NCBI GenBank assembly: GCA_964017185.1
Contig: OZ024876.1
Coordinates: forward strand, 13,331,726 to 13,395,725
Source: Rugalucina vietnamica
Lineage: Eukaryota > Mollusca > Bivalvia > Lucinida > Lucinidae
DNA length: 64,000 nucleotides
Direction of reading: 5' to 3'
Part shown: in pieces, positions 31,185 to 42,172 of the stretch
How positions within the stretch are numbered: the stretch's first letter is position 1
Layout: each line of letters opens with the position of its first letter
The notes under the pieces: model-generated
What the model was told of the DNA's origin: nothing
What the model saw: only the letters and a program-made list of their open reading frames with translations
Database searches by the model: none
Program-made: the position numbers and the translations under genes

Positions 31185-31550
31185 TCAGGAAAACATTTCC
31201 GTGTAAAATATACCCCCATTATGCCTTTGCTTTTATAAAGCAAAACTGGGGCATGCAGGGGTATACCTATTTTTCTTATTTTTACTCCAAAACATAGATT
31301 GCAGGTACTCGTAGGAACCGCTTAACGTATACCCACAATCTATGTTTAGAGCAAAAATAAGAAAAATAAAAAAATAAAAAAATCTTATGACATTTTTCTA
31401 TTTGTACAACTTCAGAAAAAATCAGGGTCAGTCACTGAAGAGGCTTATGTAGCCTAACCCGGCCCATCCCCTTTCTCATTAATATGTTCACTGCTCTCTA
31501 GGGATCTCAGTTTTGTTTTTATTCTATAATACAGGGGCGTGTTTTCGTTA
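31185..31550. mobile_element. R3 palindromic MITE interrupted by an R2 fragment
   Basis: Left half ACATTTCCGTGTAAAATATA to the central hairpin at about 31315; right end ATACAGGGGCGTGTTTTCGT at 31528-31547. Between them 31426-31525 is an R2 piece (CGGCCCATCCCCTTTCTC to CTCAGTTTTG), inserted into the R3 right arm. Confidence 0.75.
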
Positions 31551-32045
31551 TGTTTAATGATAAATATTGAAACTGAGGTCCTTTAAGGTCAGTGAACATT
31601 AATGAGAAAGGGGATGGGCCATACCGCGGTTTCGACTATTAAAGTCTCGTCAGTGACCTTTTAGATTTGGCAACATGGAGCCAAAGAGAATTACTGAAAT
31701 GTTTCAACTTTCAACAGGGTAGTCGACACAAAGACTAGTGTTATCATAATGACACCAAATATATTAAACATTGGTTAGAAAATGAATCTTGACCGATAAT
31801 ATGTTTCTGATTTCTCAGAATATCCTCGCCGATCTCAAAGGTCCAAAACAAAAATATAACCTGCACTATGATTGACGTACGGGGTGACCTTTTAGGGCAG
31901 CCAAATGGTACAACACCAGCTGCAGTAATAGCAAATAAAAATCAAAACTGAGATCCTTTAAGATCAGTGACCACATTAATGAGAAAGGGGATGGGCCATA
32001 CCGCGGTTTCGACTATTAAAGTCTCGTCGGTAACCCTTTAGATTT
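31426..32045. repeat. R2 repeats in inverted and direct copies
   Basis: 31426-31525 is plus orientation; 31560-31660 and 31940-32045 are minus orientation (GAGAAAGGGGATGGGCCATA, CCGCGGTTTCGACTATTAAA). 31660-31930 holds the longer R2 body (GGCAACATGGAGCCAAAG, GACGTACGGGGTGACC), also found at 6291-6535 and 46256-46480. The opposed copies at 31450 and 31590 can pair over about 30 bp. Confidence 0.78.
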
Positions 32046-32177
32046 TTTGTTTTGAAATCGGCGAACCCTTAACACAATAAATTGAATTTGTCGAGGTAAT
32101 TATGATTAAAGAAGCTGTATGACGTGGTCAATATCAGATAGCCTGTGCAATGATTGAGCGATTCGAGTTTGTGGTAA

Positions 32178-32365
32178 ACATTACGAAAACTTGCCCATGC
32201 AATATACATAGATTTTTTCACTCGGAGAAGAAAAAATTGAAAATTTTATCAAAAAAAATTTGTTATTTTTCTTATTTTTGCTCAAAACATAGATTGTGGG
32301 TACACGTTAGAACCGCCTCGCCTAACGAGTACCCACAACCTATATTTTGGCCCAAAAACAAGAAA
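32178..32365. mobile_element. R3 palindromic MITE, shortened right arm
   Basis: ATTACGAAAACTTGCCCATG left end, GTGGGTACACGTTAGAACCG and AACGAGTACCCACAACC central arms, ending after CCAAAAACAAGAAAAATA. Confidence 0.82.
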
Positions 32366-32860
32366 AATAAGTTTTCCTGATGTATAAAATAGATGGGTTT
32401 TACGCAAGTCAAGCATTAAAATCGTTGGACGCATTTATATCTCAAGCAGATAGATGCCTTTCTTTCAGGATTAAATCGTTTTGCTCTTTTGCTAATGAAT
32501 CTCTTCAAGTGTTCAGCTAAGGAGATGTGTCATAAAATCTATTTTTGTTTTTATTGCAAGTTTAATATCAGTTGTCATTGTTGTCGCTTCACAGACAGTA
32601 CAATCTTACTCAGAGGCTTAAGACTACAAGTCATCTCCTCAAACCCTTTGTGACTAGTTTAGCCGGGAAAATCGACAACAGGTTTTCTTTTAAGGCGGGT
32701 CATAAATTATTTCTGTCTGCTGTCCACTGTTATCGACGTTTTAATCGATTGAAGTTAAGGCAATAAGCCTCAAGTGAGTGAAGAGACAGTGATAATCAAG
32801 GGACGAGACTATTTACGGTTTTAAGTAAAATAAAGATTTTACTTACTTACTTACGTACGG
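32366..32860 (+). other. Possible retroposon 3' end with (TTAC)n tail
   Basis: An open frame (32572-32766) ends SAVHCYRRFNRLKLRQ stop, followed by about 60 bp, AATAAAGATT and TTACTTACTTAC. A similar CATCGATTGAAGTAAGACAATG string occurs at 27422-27443. This suggests the 3' end of an unnamed LINE, but no RT motif is present. Confidence 0.35.
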
Positions 32861-32868
32861 ACCACATC

Positions 32869-33028
32869 TCGAGAAAACCGGGTTTTGCCAATGCGAAACC
32901 AAAGACGCAGATCAGCTGTACAGTAACGATTAGCTGCGCAGTAAGTGTCCATCTGATCAGCCAGCGCCTTTTTTCTTGTTCGTCATAAATCCTAAATTAC
33001 AAGCTTCTAGCCTTCTTCTGACACTGTA
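32869..33028. mobile_element. R1 MITE, decayed
   Basis: CATCTCGAGAAAACCGGG, GCGAAACCAAAGACGCAG, TGATCAGCCAGCGCC and TCTAGCCTTCTTCTGACAC follow the R1 order; both ends are eroded. Confidence 0.6.
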
Positions 33029-33029
33029 C

Positions 33030-33805
33030 AAATGTACAAGTAGGCAATGATAAGGAAAAGGTGCAATCAGAATGAAATTCCCACTCCAAAAACCGGTGCG
33101 GGAGAAAACAAATTGACAATTAGGTACTTATACTTATAGCACATATCGTAAGCTGAGTGAGCAGCTATTTCCCAATTGGCGGCCACTCAGTTACCCGAAC
33201 TTAGCTAAAACTATGAAAACGTACATAAGGTTAAAACACAAAATTCGACTCCAAAACATAAAAAAGAGAACCACAACAGAAGTATCGCATTGGAACGATC
33301 AGTAATATACTGAGAGGAACTAGAAACTTAAGTTTCAAACTTCCCATAGTTTGGTGGTTGGGCTCCGTAAAATCGATTTTAGAACTCAGGTAATATCTTT
33401 CCTGCAATAAAAGGATTAGTCACAGCAGAATCGCCTTCAGACGTTCAGTAAAAGAATTACTAGAGGTTCAAGTCGATTCTTACGGGGTTCCAACTCAAAG
33501 TATAATAATTAAAAACTTAAGTTTCTAGTTCCTCTCAGTATATAAAATTGTGTGTGTGTGGGGGGGGGGGGGGCTTAACCGGCTTTACAGGCCCCTAACC
33601 TCACCCTCATCTTTTGCAGTGGTTCATAACATTTAGTTATCTGTTCGGTCCTCGTGGTGAATCTCTAGACTCACAGACTCAGTAAGCTGCCCGACGATGG
33701 AGATCCCTAGGCGCCGATTAACTTACTGATCTACGGAGCAAAAGAAAAACACCAGTTGAACCCCGGTTGACCAAGCAACAGACAAGAAGCTACGGCCCCG
33801 ACCAA
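33030..33805 (-). mobile_element. R4 retroelement, minus strand, split by a TA-flanked MITE
   Basis: 33030-33307 is the reverse complement of the R4 end (TACAAGTAGGCAATGATAAG to ATCAGTAATA), and 33541-33805 continues it (TATAAAATT.., CCGGCTTTACAGGCC, CTCGTGGTGAATCTC, GAAAAACACCAGTTGAACC). The gap is a 233 bp TIR element. A G run of 14 at 33560-33573 lies at the R4 position that normally reads GGCGGGC. Confidence 0.85.
33308..33540. mobile_element. 233 bp TIR element inserted at TA
   Basis: Ends TACTGAGAGGAACTAGAAAC and the exact complement GTTTCTAGTTCCTCTCAGTA, about 28 bp of perfect TIR. TA flanks both ends (33306-33307, 33541-33542). Removing it restores the R4 tail reading. Mariner-like by target site. 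Confidence 0.88.
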
Positions 33806-33880
33806 CTACGCTTTTAATATGCTCACTGCTCTTAAAGAATATATGTTTTATTGTTATTCTCGTGACGCGGCTCAAACCGT
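33806..33880. repeat. R2 fragment joined to an R1 end
   Basis: TTTTAATATGCTCACTGCTC and TTAAAGAATATATG (R2), then CTCGTGACGCGGCTCA, a solo R1 end. Confidence 0.6.
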
Positions 33881-34083
33881 TACAAGAAACTCACCCAAGC
33901 ACAATTTTATCAGTGTTCCATTACCCGCGCTAATAAAGAAATTTTCTTTATAAGATGTATTGACTAATAGAGCTCTTTACAGCCCGTCCATGCGCATTTG
34001 CGTTAAATGGAGCATGTGCAGATTCCATTCACTAGTCCAATGGCAGCATATGATGCAGGTCCCTAGACTTAATCGGAGAGAAA

Positions 34084-34318
34084 TGAGCCGCATCGTGAGA
34101 AAACCGGATTTTTGTCTATGCGAAAACAAAGGCGCAGAATCGCATTAAGCTGATCAGCACCTTTGTTTTCGCTACATGGATAGTACAATTCTCTTCCTTT
34201 CCATAAGCAAGTTTTCAATAGCTTAAAGCCTTCTTCTGTGCTTGTACATCGCAGGACCTGTCGGACATGTCGGACCTGTTGGAAAACCACATTGTTGGTT
34301 TTCTCATGACATGGCTCA
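34084..34318. mobile_element. R1 palindromic MITE
   Basis: TGAGCCGCATCGTGAG and CTCATGACATGGCTCA ends, 235 bp, with the usual GCGAAAACAAAGGCGCAG and CTTTGTTTTCGCTACATGG arms. The central hairpin is degenerate. Confidence 0.85.
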
Positions 34319-34739
34319 TTTCTGATATGTCTGACGCTGTCTATCATATTTTGATTATCTTATTAATATTGATTGTAGTACATTTATAACGTGGTCTATT
34401 ATTTGGATATCTGATTCTACATTTTCTATTCATAAGAGACATATGTTTATTATTTATTCATGAAGCAGACAAACAGCGGGCTGTTAGTGGACATTGGACA
34501 AAAGTAGTACATTTACAGAAATGCATTATAATGAAAAAGGCAAAATGTTGAAACATAAACTCTAGGTTTAATAAAATATTAGAAAAGAAATGAATCGTCA
34601 GGAACGAGAACAAAGAGAACCTATCCTCATATCCCCGAAATCGACATACTACGTATCGTACGTAATGGGGAAAAATCTATTATACTTCTATTATTCTTGA
34701 TAATTCGAAATAAGAACGAAAGGTTACATGTATCTGTAC
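34319..34739. other. Non-coding spacer
   Basis: AT-rich, nothing recognised. Confidence 0.35.
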
Positions 34740-35645
34740 GCGATGATACATGTAAGCCATAGCTTTTGCGATTTTGGCAGTGACCTCAACATCAACGTGC
34801 ACAGCTCTGGAGAGAGTGTTTCTCATGTAGTAGAATTTATCTACAACTTTCAGTTTGTGTCCATTCATTGTGATATTTGTTTATTTACAGTTTTCCAGGT
34901 GCTGGCTGATGTACAACATCTGTCTTTTATTCTGCTGATTGTGAGATCATAGTGATCACATGATTGTGAAATCTGATCCATGGCCCTTTGCATTTTTGCC
35001 TCTGAGCTGGCATTCTTGTCAATATCAGCTGCATAATGGAGCTCATCTACTGCACATCAGTCTGTGCCTTAGTTTTGGCTTGCAAGCTTCAGGGGTTGAA
35101 TTTGCCATCAAAGCGGTATCTGATAGGAAAACCAGTATCATTTTCCTGGAAAGCATCCATGAGCATAGTAGAAAACATCATGTTGAGCAGTGCCATAACA
35201 CAGCCCTGTTTGACCCCATTTCCTCAAAGTATTCAGAGAACTGCATACGTGCCTGCATGCCGCATCAGTATGACTCTTGGTGGACAGCCAAACTTGGCGA
35301 TGATTTTCAATGACTACGTCGAAGGCTCTGGTGAGGCCGACAAACGTCATGTATAGATCTGCATTCTGTTCTTGGCATTTCTCCTGAAGATGTCTTTCTA
35401 TGAAAATCAAATCTATTGTCCCTCTGTATTGTTTTGAATCCACATTGACTTTTTGGGATATGTCCCGTATGGTCAAGATGAACATTCAGGTGATTCAACA
35501 GAATTTTAGCCAGTATCTTCTCAGCAAATGATGGAAGAGATGCCTCTGTGGTTGTCGCAGAGTCGAGGATTTCCTTTCCGGCCGCTTGTATATGTGGATT
35601 ATGGATGCATCCCTGACATAATAAAATGACAGAGAATACGGGTTA
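34740..35645 (-). pseudogene. Non-LTR retrotransposon RT pseudogene, truncated at both ends
   Basis: Read from 35645 down on the minus strand, broken frames give DASIIHIYKRP, HLDHTGHIPKSQCGF, MTFVGLTRAFD, then (GVKQGC-like) with MFSTMLMDAFQ-type residues, and finally NGHKLKVVDKF and LSRAVHVDVEVTAKIAKAM. These align in order with residues 78 to about 378 of the ORF at 55897-57723. Several frameshifts and stops separate the blocks, the YADD segment is damaged, and both the 5' part and the C-terminal zinc-finger part are missing. It is an old copy of the same LINE family in the opposite orientation. Confidence 0.85.
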
Positions 35646-36070
35646 TTCATTTTGTCATCTAAGTAATTAGTTTTCACAGTGATGGAAAAACTCATTTTCT
35701 GTTGTTTTCCATGGGTTTGACATTGTATGTAAAAGTGAAGTCAATAGTTATGAACGTGTGACCGTAGTATATATAGGTAAATCATTGATTTATAGTGTAA
35801 TGTATTGTCTTCAATGGAATCATCATCGATGACGCATGCATAATGTATGCGACAAGAACCGTAACAAATCCGCCATAAAACTATGGAAGAAAGCGGTTTC
35901 ATGGCTCCAGATTAACAATAGGAATCTGGATGCCTGCCTTAACCTAAGGAGTCGTCTGTTTTAAAATAGTTGAAGAAAGACAATATATTACCTAATTGTC
36001 AATTTGAGTTTTCACACTTTGGCTTATGTGGTGCGACGTTTGTTCTCTCCCCGATATCAAACACTTTTTT
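35646..36070. other. Non-coding spacer
   Basis: No gene seen. Confidence 0.35.
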
Positions 36071-36262
36071 CATGCTCAGCTCAGCTGATACTAAAATTTA
36101 TCCTGCTCATAAATGTTAAAATGCCAACAGTTGTTGGCATTTTAACATTTATTAGCAGGATGATTGCAGACTTTGGCGCTCTAAACATTCAACTTCAATA
36201 CATATGGGCTATTTTGGTATTTATGAGCAGTTTAAATTTTATGCTGAGCTGAGATGAGCATG
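36071..36262. mobile_element. 192 bp palindromic MITE (CATGCTCAGCTCAGC type)
   Basis: Ends CATGCTCAGCTCAGC and GCTGAGCTGAGATGAGCATG are complementary with few mismatches. An internal hairpin has perfect 19 bp arms (36111-36129 and 36132-36150, AAATGTTAAAATGCCAACA). No coding sequence. Confidence 0.85.
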
Positions 36263-36409
36263 AAAATTCTTTTATAATCTCGGGACCTGATTGCACCAGT
36301 TCCTGCTTATTTCTTACTATTACCTTTTCTAGATAGTAACTTGATTTTGCACATTCGCAATAAATAGTATTGCAATATTGAAAATTATCAAATATGGTGT
36401 CATTTTATC

Positions 36410-36412
<3 letters not shown>

Positions 36413-36456
<44 letters not shown>
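36413..36456. repeat. (GA)n microsatellite
   Basis: About 22 AG dinucleotides. Confidence 0.97.
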
Positions 36457-36459
<3 letters not shown>

Positions 36460-37316
36460 ACCCATGTAATAGAGTCATGAGCGCCTAAGCGCCTGATACT
36501 TTTTTGGATTTAAGAGTACATTAAATACACAAGCTAAATAATGCACCAGCAAGGACTATCAGCTGCCCCTACACCGCAGTGATGAGATGCAAATCTTCTT
36601 TTGAATTCATAGCTGCTATGACGGTGCTTGTAAGCACCCATTTCAATTCAAATATCGAGGAAATTGTCCTGTAGGTATTGATATTTGCATTGCCTGACAA
36701 ATTAAATTTCTCTCACATTAAAACAAATTCCAGAGAAGATTTATTAAATTAAGTATACATCTCGTCTGTCTACCTTCCTTTGGAGAAATTGTTTGAGATC
36801 CAATAATGTCATATATGAATAAATGTTTATGCACAATCTTCTGAAATGTTTTTGTATAACCTTATATTGTTAACACACCTACACACTTTCAGCGGTTTTA
36901 AACTAATAATTGACTGATTATATCTGGATGACGATCAATCATGTTTGATTGTTTGTTTAATATTTTTTTTTCGATAGATAGTTAATACACACAACCCAGG
37001 TCTTGTTGCACTCACATATTATGTCAGTAATGCATACACCTCCTGTAAATCACAGTCTTTCTATTTATAAAGCTAAGTTAGTCTAGTGTCAGGCCACTCG
37101 CGCCTTTTCCTGATCATTGCCTACTTATACATGTACCTTTTTAATACCAATAAATAATTTACGATTACATTGTTTTGATATTCACAGATAAACCCAGTGG
37201 CTCGCAAGACCTATCTTAAGTGATTTTGGGTGGTCCTTTCAAATAATCATCTCTAGGGATCATTATTAGCTCTAGGGATCATTATATGGACACACGGACA
37301 TTCCAAAATGTCTGTT
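36457..37316. other. Non-coding stretch with an R4 scrap
   Basis: No gene seen. 37103-37142 matches the last 40 bp of R4 (GCCTTTTCCTGATCATTGCC). TAGGGATCATTA occurs twice around 37250-37285. Confidence 0.4.
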
Positions 37317-38315
37317 ACTAAAAAGGGTGCCCCCAAAAACGCGCAACCGCTACTAAACAGCGAATAACCTTTTTAATAATACATATAAGTAAGATATTTA
37401 ACACAGTAGTAGTTCTATTATATTTCATCCTAAATCTGACACCCGTTTTGCTAGGCGGTTCTTCAACAGGAACTGACGTCATAGCAAATGTGCGATGTCA
37501 TTTCCTAATGTCTGTTGCAATGTGCATTCCTAGAAATGCAGAAAAGTTAACCAAATACAATCTACAACAGTTCTCAAGCCTTTAGTCTCTCTTAAAAGTG
37601 GTATAACATTGAGGAAATTGCCAAAATAATCAGAAAATTAACAGAGCTAATTCAAAAAGTAATTTGCTGAATTTCAATGAAAATAATATTCCAAAATAGG
37701 AAGTGGGCGACCATAAAAATGACATGTAAAATTTGCAATACTCCGAAAGCAGTCATTTGCAATATAGTCGGTCATTCCGGATATAGGTGGAGTATATAAC
37801 AACCATTCTATTTGAAGACATCGTCTGCTAAGTTTGATTTAGTTATCTGTAAAAATGAAGTAAATAGAAAACAGGCATTTTAGCGGGTACATTCTTATAG
37901 GAAATTTTACATGACACTTTTGAAAAGATCTTTGATGGTCATGTACTTCCCATTTTGTAATTTCATGCATTTTTAGCAAACGCTGCCCCTTTTTGAACAC
38001 GCTTCCTTAGGTTTCAGTTAATTATGGCAACTTCATCCATATCTTATCCATTTTAAGAGAGAATTAATGCTTGAGAACGCTTGAAAAAGGCATTTTCCAT
38101 TTCCAGGATTGCTAGTTGCAACAGACAACAGGAAGTAACATCACATATTTGTTATGACGCCACTTTCTGTTAAAAACCGCCTAGCAAACCGGGTGTCAGA
38201 TTAAGGATCAAATATAATACAACTACTATTGCGTTAAATATATTATTTATATCTGTATTATTGAAAAAGTTATGCACTGTTTAGTAGCGGTTGTGTTTTT
38301 TTCGGACACCCTGTA
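37317..38315. mobile_element. 1 kb foldback element with 300+ bp inverted arms
   Basis: The left arm (37317 to about 37660) and the right arm (about 37990 to 38313) are imperfect complements: AACCGCTACTAAACAG, AATCTGACACCCG, TTGCTAGGCGGTT and GTCTGTTGCAA on the left all recur inverted on the right. The tips resemble AGGGTG(T/C)CC and TA flanks the right end, as in mariner-type elements. No transposase frame is visible, so it is a non-autonomous foldback. Confidence 0.82.
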
Positions 38316-38825
38316 ATTTACGTTGCACTGGTGTTGCCGAAATCTTTTTATGAAATGTAATGAAGCTTTAAAACATAACCGTGCAACAATAAACTTAAGT
38401 GTCTGAGATCATCCTACGCTCGATCCTAGCGTCCTTGAGCAATCGTAGGATTAAGAATCCATCGCAGGCTGATTACCATGGGTGCGAGATGCCAGAAATG
38501 TACCATTAAAATTGAATGAATACGTCCATTAATCTGAATTTAACATTAAGAAACTGTTTGTTATCTAAAATGGTTTGATAATTAAATGAGACTATAAAAT
38601 GGATCGCTTGATCGGTTTAAAAATGTTTCCACCGCATTTGCGAATAGATAAGACACTGTCTTTCAATCGAGTATATTTGGCAAAATCGTAGGATTGTGTT
38701 ACATGTATAATACATCCGAAATGATCGATCTTGAGATCATCAAAATTTCTAAAGGTTGGTCTTAATACCACCGAATCTTAAGAATATCTTGCGTTTCTGC
38801 AATCGTACGATTTAGTTATGGCATT
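38316..38825. other. Non-coding spacer
   Basis: Contains diverged repeats of a phrase like GATCxTACGATTxxGCAATCGTAGGATT (38405-38480, 38690, 38805), which may be an old palindromic repeat. No gene. Confidence 0.4.
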
Positions 38826-38970
38826 CAGAAACGCCTTGGCGAGGCGGTTCTAACGTGTACCCACAATCAATGCTTTGAACGAAAATAAGAAAACAATCTG
38901 CTGAAAATTTTCATTTTTTTAATTTTAAAAATGTTTAAATTACATGGGCGTGTTTTTTGTAATGCATCTA
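38826..38970. mobile_element. R3 half element
   Basis: AACGCCTTGGCGAGGCGGTTC, AACGTGTACCCACAATC and GGGCGTGTTTTTTGTAATG: the right half of R3. Confidence 0.75.
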
Positions 38971-39431
38971 TTTAGTAAGTCAGTCCATAAAACAACAACT
39001 GCAGAAGCCTACAGACAGAAATGATTCGCTTTACGTCTGAAGTGGTTCCGTATTTAGTTGGTTTAAGCATATTGTGTCTCTTTGAAAATGTCTTATAAGT
39101 AGAGGCGTTGAATCATCCATTATTCCATCAAGGTTTACTATCGGGTCGCAAAATATCCTGGTATGAGAATGGCTTTCAATTTATGAACAACAGTTCATCA
39201 AAAGCAGAACAACGAGATTCCCTTGCTTCAACAAAAGGTCAATAGCTCTTAATTCTGTCTAGCTTGTATCAATGATCTAATGATGAGTGTATTGACACAA
39301 GGTCTTGTAAACTACATTCTTAAATTGATCAACGACTGAGTACTCACTCCATCATTCACATAAACTCCAATATAAACAAGAAGAACATAAACTCTAATAT
39401 AACAAGACAAGGCAGTGAGTAACAAAAGGAC
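38971..39431. other. Non-coding spacer
   Basis: Nothing recognised; ATAAACTC(C/T)AATATAAACAAG is duplicated at 39360-39400. Confidence 0.35.
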
Positions 39432-39675
39432 GCTGGTCGTGTGTTGCATCATGCTGATCGTGTGTTTAGGTCGGCTAATAGCTATACATAGCTAATGTTT
39501 ATTTGTTAAAATATCCGACTATAAATAAAAGTTGTATTTTATTCTGTATTGTCGTGTGTTGTAATACGTTTGTCGTGTGTTGTAACACGCTGGTTGTGTG
39601 TTGTAATACGATGGTCGAGTTTTGTAACAGTTTGGTCATGTGTTGTAACACACTGGTCGTGTGTCGTAACACGAA
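39432..39675. repeat. Minisatellite, unit near CTGGTCGTGTGTTGTAACACG
   Basis: Two blocks (39432-39468 and 39545-39672) with about eight imperfect units of 21-23 bp, separated by 75 bp of other sequence. The unit is itself nearly palindromic (CGTGTGTTGTAACACG). Confidence 0.88.
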
Positions 39676-40013
39676 ACGATAAATAAATCCTACAAAATAA
39701 GTTGCCTTAAAACAATGAAATATTTTTAGGTATGTATACTGTCTAAAAGAAGGAAATGTTGAATTAAAAACAAATACATGTATCTAGAAACTCCATTTCC
39801 ATTGTCAATCAAGAATATTGAAACAGGTGCCTGACTTAATTTGTCACGATTCATGTTGAAAATGAATGCCATATCTATTTGTAACTCTATAACATTATTT
39901 ACAACTCAATCCACGTAGTTCATGGCATATGAGGAAAAACCAACATCCTACAAAAGAAACAACTTGCGTGGTACATGTACATGTACATGTATATACATGT
40001 CAGTTATACATGT
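39676..40013. other. Non-coding spacer with (TACATG)n
   Basis: 39972-40016 has a TACATGTACATG repeat. Nothing else seen. Confidence 0.45.
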
Positions 40014-40184
40014 CAGTATAGATTCCGGACGATCGTAGTAGACTTTCGTCACAGATTTACCGTTATAAATATGAATACCACGCATGTTCCTATTGGTCAA
40101 ATACATGCATTTCATTCATACATGTATGTATAACGGTAGGCCTGTGACGTAAGTCTACTACGATCGTTCGGGATCTATACTATA
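40014..40184. mobile_element. 171 bp imperfect palindrome / MITE
   Basis: Arms of about 55 bp: AGTATAGATTCCGGACGATC, GTAGTAGACTTTCGTCACAG, TACCGTTATA on the left; the right arm TATAACGGTAGGCCTGTGAC, GTAAGTCTACTACGATCG, GGGATCTATACT is complementary with about six mismatches. No clear target duplication. Confidence 0.85.
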
Positions 40185-40470
40185 CTTTATCTGACATAAA
40201 TGCTTCACCTAGGTAAATAACACACAACCAATACAAACTCATCATTTTCATGAACTAGCTTATTTACAAGGACCTTCGTGTTTCACATACGGGTTATCAA
40301 TCATTTTATCTTCGTGCGACGATTCACCGAAACAATTAACTTTTCGTCGTTTGCCTCGTTGATTCAAAATAGACTAACTGTTTAACTGAATCCCGATCAA
40401 CGGATCATGTAACAGTTAAAAACTGCCATTCTAATCCATTACACAAGCATATCTCTTTGTGTGCCTGTCC
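40185..40470. other. Non-coding spacer
   Basis: Nothing recognised. Confidence 0.3.
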
Positions 40471-41622
40471 GAGATTGTTTATGATAAACGCGATGACTTT
40501 TATTTTGATATAGTAAATTTTCCGTTTTTGGACGGTGACGTTCCTCGCCGTGCTTCTTATGGTGTATACATTTCGCAACTTATTAGGTTTGCTAGAGTCT
40601 GCAATCATGTTGCGGACTTCAAAGCGCGAAACAAATGTTTAACAGCCAAACTTCTTCAGCAGGTATCGGGCTATCGCTATAATAAACTTCGAAAAACATT
40701 TTCTAAATTCTATCGCGGACACAAAGAATTGATTTCTAAATTAAATAAAGACGCTTTTACGTGAGAGTCTTTCGGAACCTGAATTTTATGGTGACTTGGT
40801 TAACAAATTTATAAAACATATAGAAAGGAATGATTTTTCTTTTCAAATCAAAAAATCATTAAACGTTACAGGTGTATAGGTTATAACTTAAATGTTATGC
40901 GACAGTCTGCATGCTCAGTTTTTAACCCAATCATGGTTGATAATTATGCTGCCTTCTTTAGTTGCACGCCGGTGGATCGTTCGTCAGACTCTATGATGGC
41001 CCCGACATAAAGCTCTTCATTTTAGTTGGTTGGGACCGGAGCTTCTGGTCTGTTGCTTGACCCACCGGGGTTCAACTGGTGTTTTCGTTTTGCTCCGAAT
41101 TACAGGAAGTTATTCGGCGCCCGGGAATCTCCATCGTCGGGCAGCTTACTAAATCTGTGAGTCCTCGTTTTGATTCATCATGGTGGTTATCATGATTTAT
41201 TTGTTTGTCCTGATGATTCATTGACTAGTTAGAGATTCAGAGATTCACCACAGGGACCGAACAACTAACCAAATGTTGTAAACCACTGCAGAATATGAGG
41301 GTAAGGCTAGGGCCCTGTAAAATCGACTTTATTCCCCAGTTATTTTATAATACTGATCATTCAAAGGCGATACTTCTATTATGGTTTTATTTGTTTTATG
41401 TTTTGGAGTAGAATTTTTGTATGTTTTCTAGCCTTGTGTACGTTTTCATAGTTTAAGTTAAGTTCGGAATACTGAGTGGCCGCCTTTTGGGAAATAGCTG
41501 CTCACTCGGCTTACAATATTTTTTTCTAAGTTTAAGTACCTAATTGTCAATTTCGTTCTTTCCCGCCTCGGGTTTTCGACTGGGAGTTTCTTTCTGATTG
41601 CGCCTTTCTACTTGTACCTTTT
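40471..41622 (+). pseudogene. R4 retroelement with best-preserved RT C-terminal part
   Basis: 5'-truncated after the RT active site. The frame 40459-40764 reads YDKRDDFYFDIVNFPFLDG, DVPRRASYGVYISQLIRFAR, CNHVADFKARNKCLTAKLLQ, then YNKLRKTFSKFYRG. A frameshift follows; EFYGDLVNKF and ERNDFSFQ continue in another frame. After a stop the non-coding R4 3' tail runs to CTACTTGTACCTTTT. This is the region downstream of the RT palm in Penelope-like enzymes (GxPYSQxLRxRR-type block appears here as YGVYISQLIRFAR). It is the most complete view of the R4 protein in the window, and it is not functional. Confidence 0.83.
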
Positions 41623-42032
41623 AATCCCAGTACTAGTACTTTTATTAAGCTGCATCAAAATGTCGACCATTTCTGTATTTAGATAATAGAATTATACACC
41701 TCATGTTTTCTTCCATGTAAAAGGAGGTGACAAGCTGGGTGTCATCATTACTGTCAGAGACAAAAATACCCTTTCAGAGGTGTTCATTTCAGGAAGTTGT
41801 CAAGACTAACTGCAGTCTCCTGCTTTGATACAAATCTCACAATTTAATTTTGCTGGAAATTATATGCACAAAGCGAAATGCTGATTTATTTTTTTGTAAG
41901 AGGAGTACAAATAACAATTTTATTTCACTAGTAATTTGAGTATTGTTTCCGGTGCAAACAAAATAGCTGCCTGAACAGAACCAGAAGTATATTCAGAGTA
42001 AAATGTTTTAAAAGATGTCTGAGAAAAATAAT
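41623..42032. other. Non-coding spacer
   Basis: Nothing recognised. Confidence 0.3.
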
Positions 42033-42172
42033 TAATGATGGTGTTGATGCCTTAACAAGGAAATCACAGGCTCGTTTTCAGATTATTCAAGTTTCATCCT
42101 CGGCAAAGCCTCTGATGAGACTTGAATATTCTGAAAACTTGCATCAGGCGTCCTTATCTCGACATCAACACC
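42033..42172. repeat. 140 bp palindromic repeat
   Basis: ATTAATGATGGTGTTGATG at the left pairs with CATCAACACCATTGATGC at the right, and the inner arms (CAGATTATTCAAGTTTCATC / GATGAGACTTGAATATTCTG) also pair. Confidence 0.85.
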
